Assembly (NCBI GenBank): GCA_012515725.1
Contig: JAAYXU010000096.1
Span: 1 to 5,554 of the forward strand
Direction: 5' to 3'
Source: Clostridiales bacterium
GTDB lineage: Bacteria > Bacillota > Clostridia > Christensenellales > UMGS416
Length of the DNA: 5,554 nucleotides
Under the pieces are notes generated by a model. The model had not been told where the DNA came from and made no database searches. It saw only the letters and a program-made list of their open reading frames with translations. Positions 5,090-5,554 of this stretch are shown in pieces. How positions within the stretch are numbered: the first letter of the stretch is position 1; every line of letters begins with the position of its first letter. The translations under genes were made by a program, and so were the position numbers.

Positions 5090-5554
5090 AGCACCCGGGG
5101 AGCATCTGCGCCGTCGTGCCGGTCTATAACGGGGAAACGACGCTGCCCGAGCTGACGGCCCGTCTGTGCGCGGTCCTTGACTGCTGGGAGACGTACCGGA
5201 TCGTGCTGGTCGACGATAGGAGCACTGACAGGAGCCTGGAGGTCATATCCGCGCTGGTCGGGCAGTATCCCCGCGTCACGGGCATCGCGCTGAAATCCAA
5301 CAGCGGGCAGCAGTGCGCGATCCTGTGCGGTCTCCGTCACGCCGATACCGATTTGGTCGTTATTATCGACGACGATCTGGAGCAGGCGCCTGAGGACATA
5401 CCCCGGCTGTACCAGGAAATGAATAAGGGATTCGACGTGGTATACGGCGTGCCGGAAGACCCAGGCCGCAGAGGCAGAGGAATTGTCCGGGGCATCGGTT
5501 CCCGCCTGCGGGACGCGCTCTTCCGGTGGATCGCGCCGCTCCCGCCCGGTATAC
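5086..5554 (+). CDS. Polyprenyl-phosphate glycosyltransferase, GT2 (DPM1/ArnC type), partial at right edge
   Basis: This is a family 2 glycosyltransferase that likely moves a sugar from a nucleotide to undecaprenyl phosphate at the cytoplasmic membrane face. 156 residues are visible. CAVVPVYNGETTLPEL (8-23) is the first GT-A strand and loop. VLVDDRSTDRSLEV (40-53) is the nucleotide-binding motif, usually VDDGS, here with Arg45. SNSGQQCAILCGLRHADTD (71-89) corresponds to the N-x-G-x-x-x-A-x-x-x-G helix of this family. IIDDDLEQAPEDIPRL (93-108) is the metal-binding DDDLQ-P motif of DPM1/ArnC enzymes, and VVYGVPED (118-125) follows as in ArnC. The C-terminal part, which in ArnC-like members carries two membrane helices, lies outside the window. 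ATG 5086 overlaps the aminotransferase stop (ATGA), with GGGAGG at 5076-5081 but only four bases of spacing. As the third operon gene it would supply the lipid-linked sugar for the GT-C enzyme. Confidence 0.88.
   Translation, partial: MKHPGSICAVVPVYNGETTLPELTARLCAVLDCWETYRIVLVDDRSTDRSLEVISALVGQYPRVTGIALKSNSGQQCAILCGLRHADTDLVVIIDDDLEQAPEDIPRLYQEMNKGFDVVYGVPEDPGRRGRGIVRGIGSRLRDALFRWIAPLPPGI

Noticed and set aside
1..5554. CRISPR array, insertion sequence or attachment site, including at the tRNA 3' end
   Set aside because: No spaced direct repeats, transposase, terminal inverted repeats, integrase or duplicated tRNA 3' end are visible. The tRNA is followed at once by its terminator and then purB.

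Overview
The window looks like a chromosomal segment of a moderately GC-rich Bacillota, most likely a Clostridia-type anaerobe. This is inference. It rests on strong AGGAG-type ribosome sites, consensus sigma-A-like promoters, a tRNA with encoded CCA, and a PurB of the long type that resembles animal adenylosuccinate lyase and is, as far as I recall, common in Clostridia. There is no 16S rRNA or lineage-specific marker to confirm it. Coding regions are GC-rich. The one real intergenic region (about 2182-2400) contains a distinctly AT-rich patch.

Left part (1-2169), housekeeping. The 5' portion of proC (proline synthesis) lies on the minus strand and runs off the left edge. A tRNA-Trp(CCA) gene sits on the plus strand, with a near-perfect promoter upstream and a hairpin terminator directly after its CCA. 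Next is purB (adenylosuccinate lyase) on the minus strand. The tRNA terminator touches the purB stop codon, so the tRNA and purB are convergent, while the tRNA and proC are divergent.

Middle (2170-2400), a divergent control region. It holds a good minus-strand promoter for purB and a plus-strand extended -10 promoter. A small dyad lies within the plus-strand promoter. A 25-codon leader ORF with a strong ribosome site then overlaps the start of the first operon gene.

Right part (2400-5554), a plus-strand operon with ATGA stop/start overlaps at both junctions. It encodes a GT39/ArnT-like polytopic membrane glycosyltransferase, a WecE-like PLP-dependent sugar 4-aminotransferase, and a polyprenyl-phosphate glycosyltransferase of the DPM1/ArnC type that is cut by the right edge. 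Together they match three roles of the Gram-negative Arn pathway: make a 4-amino nucleotide sugar, load it on polyprenyl phosphate, and transfer it outside the membrane. The working hypothesis is a Gram-positive system that decorates a cell-surface polymer with an amino sugar. The acceptor and exact sugar cannot be read from this window.
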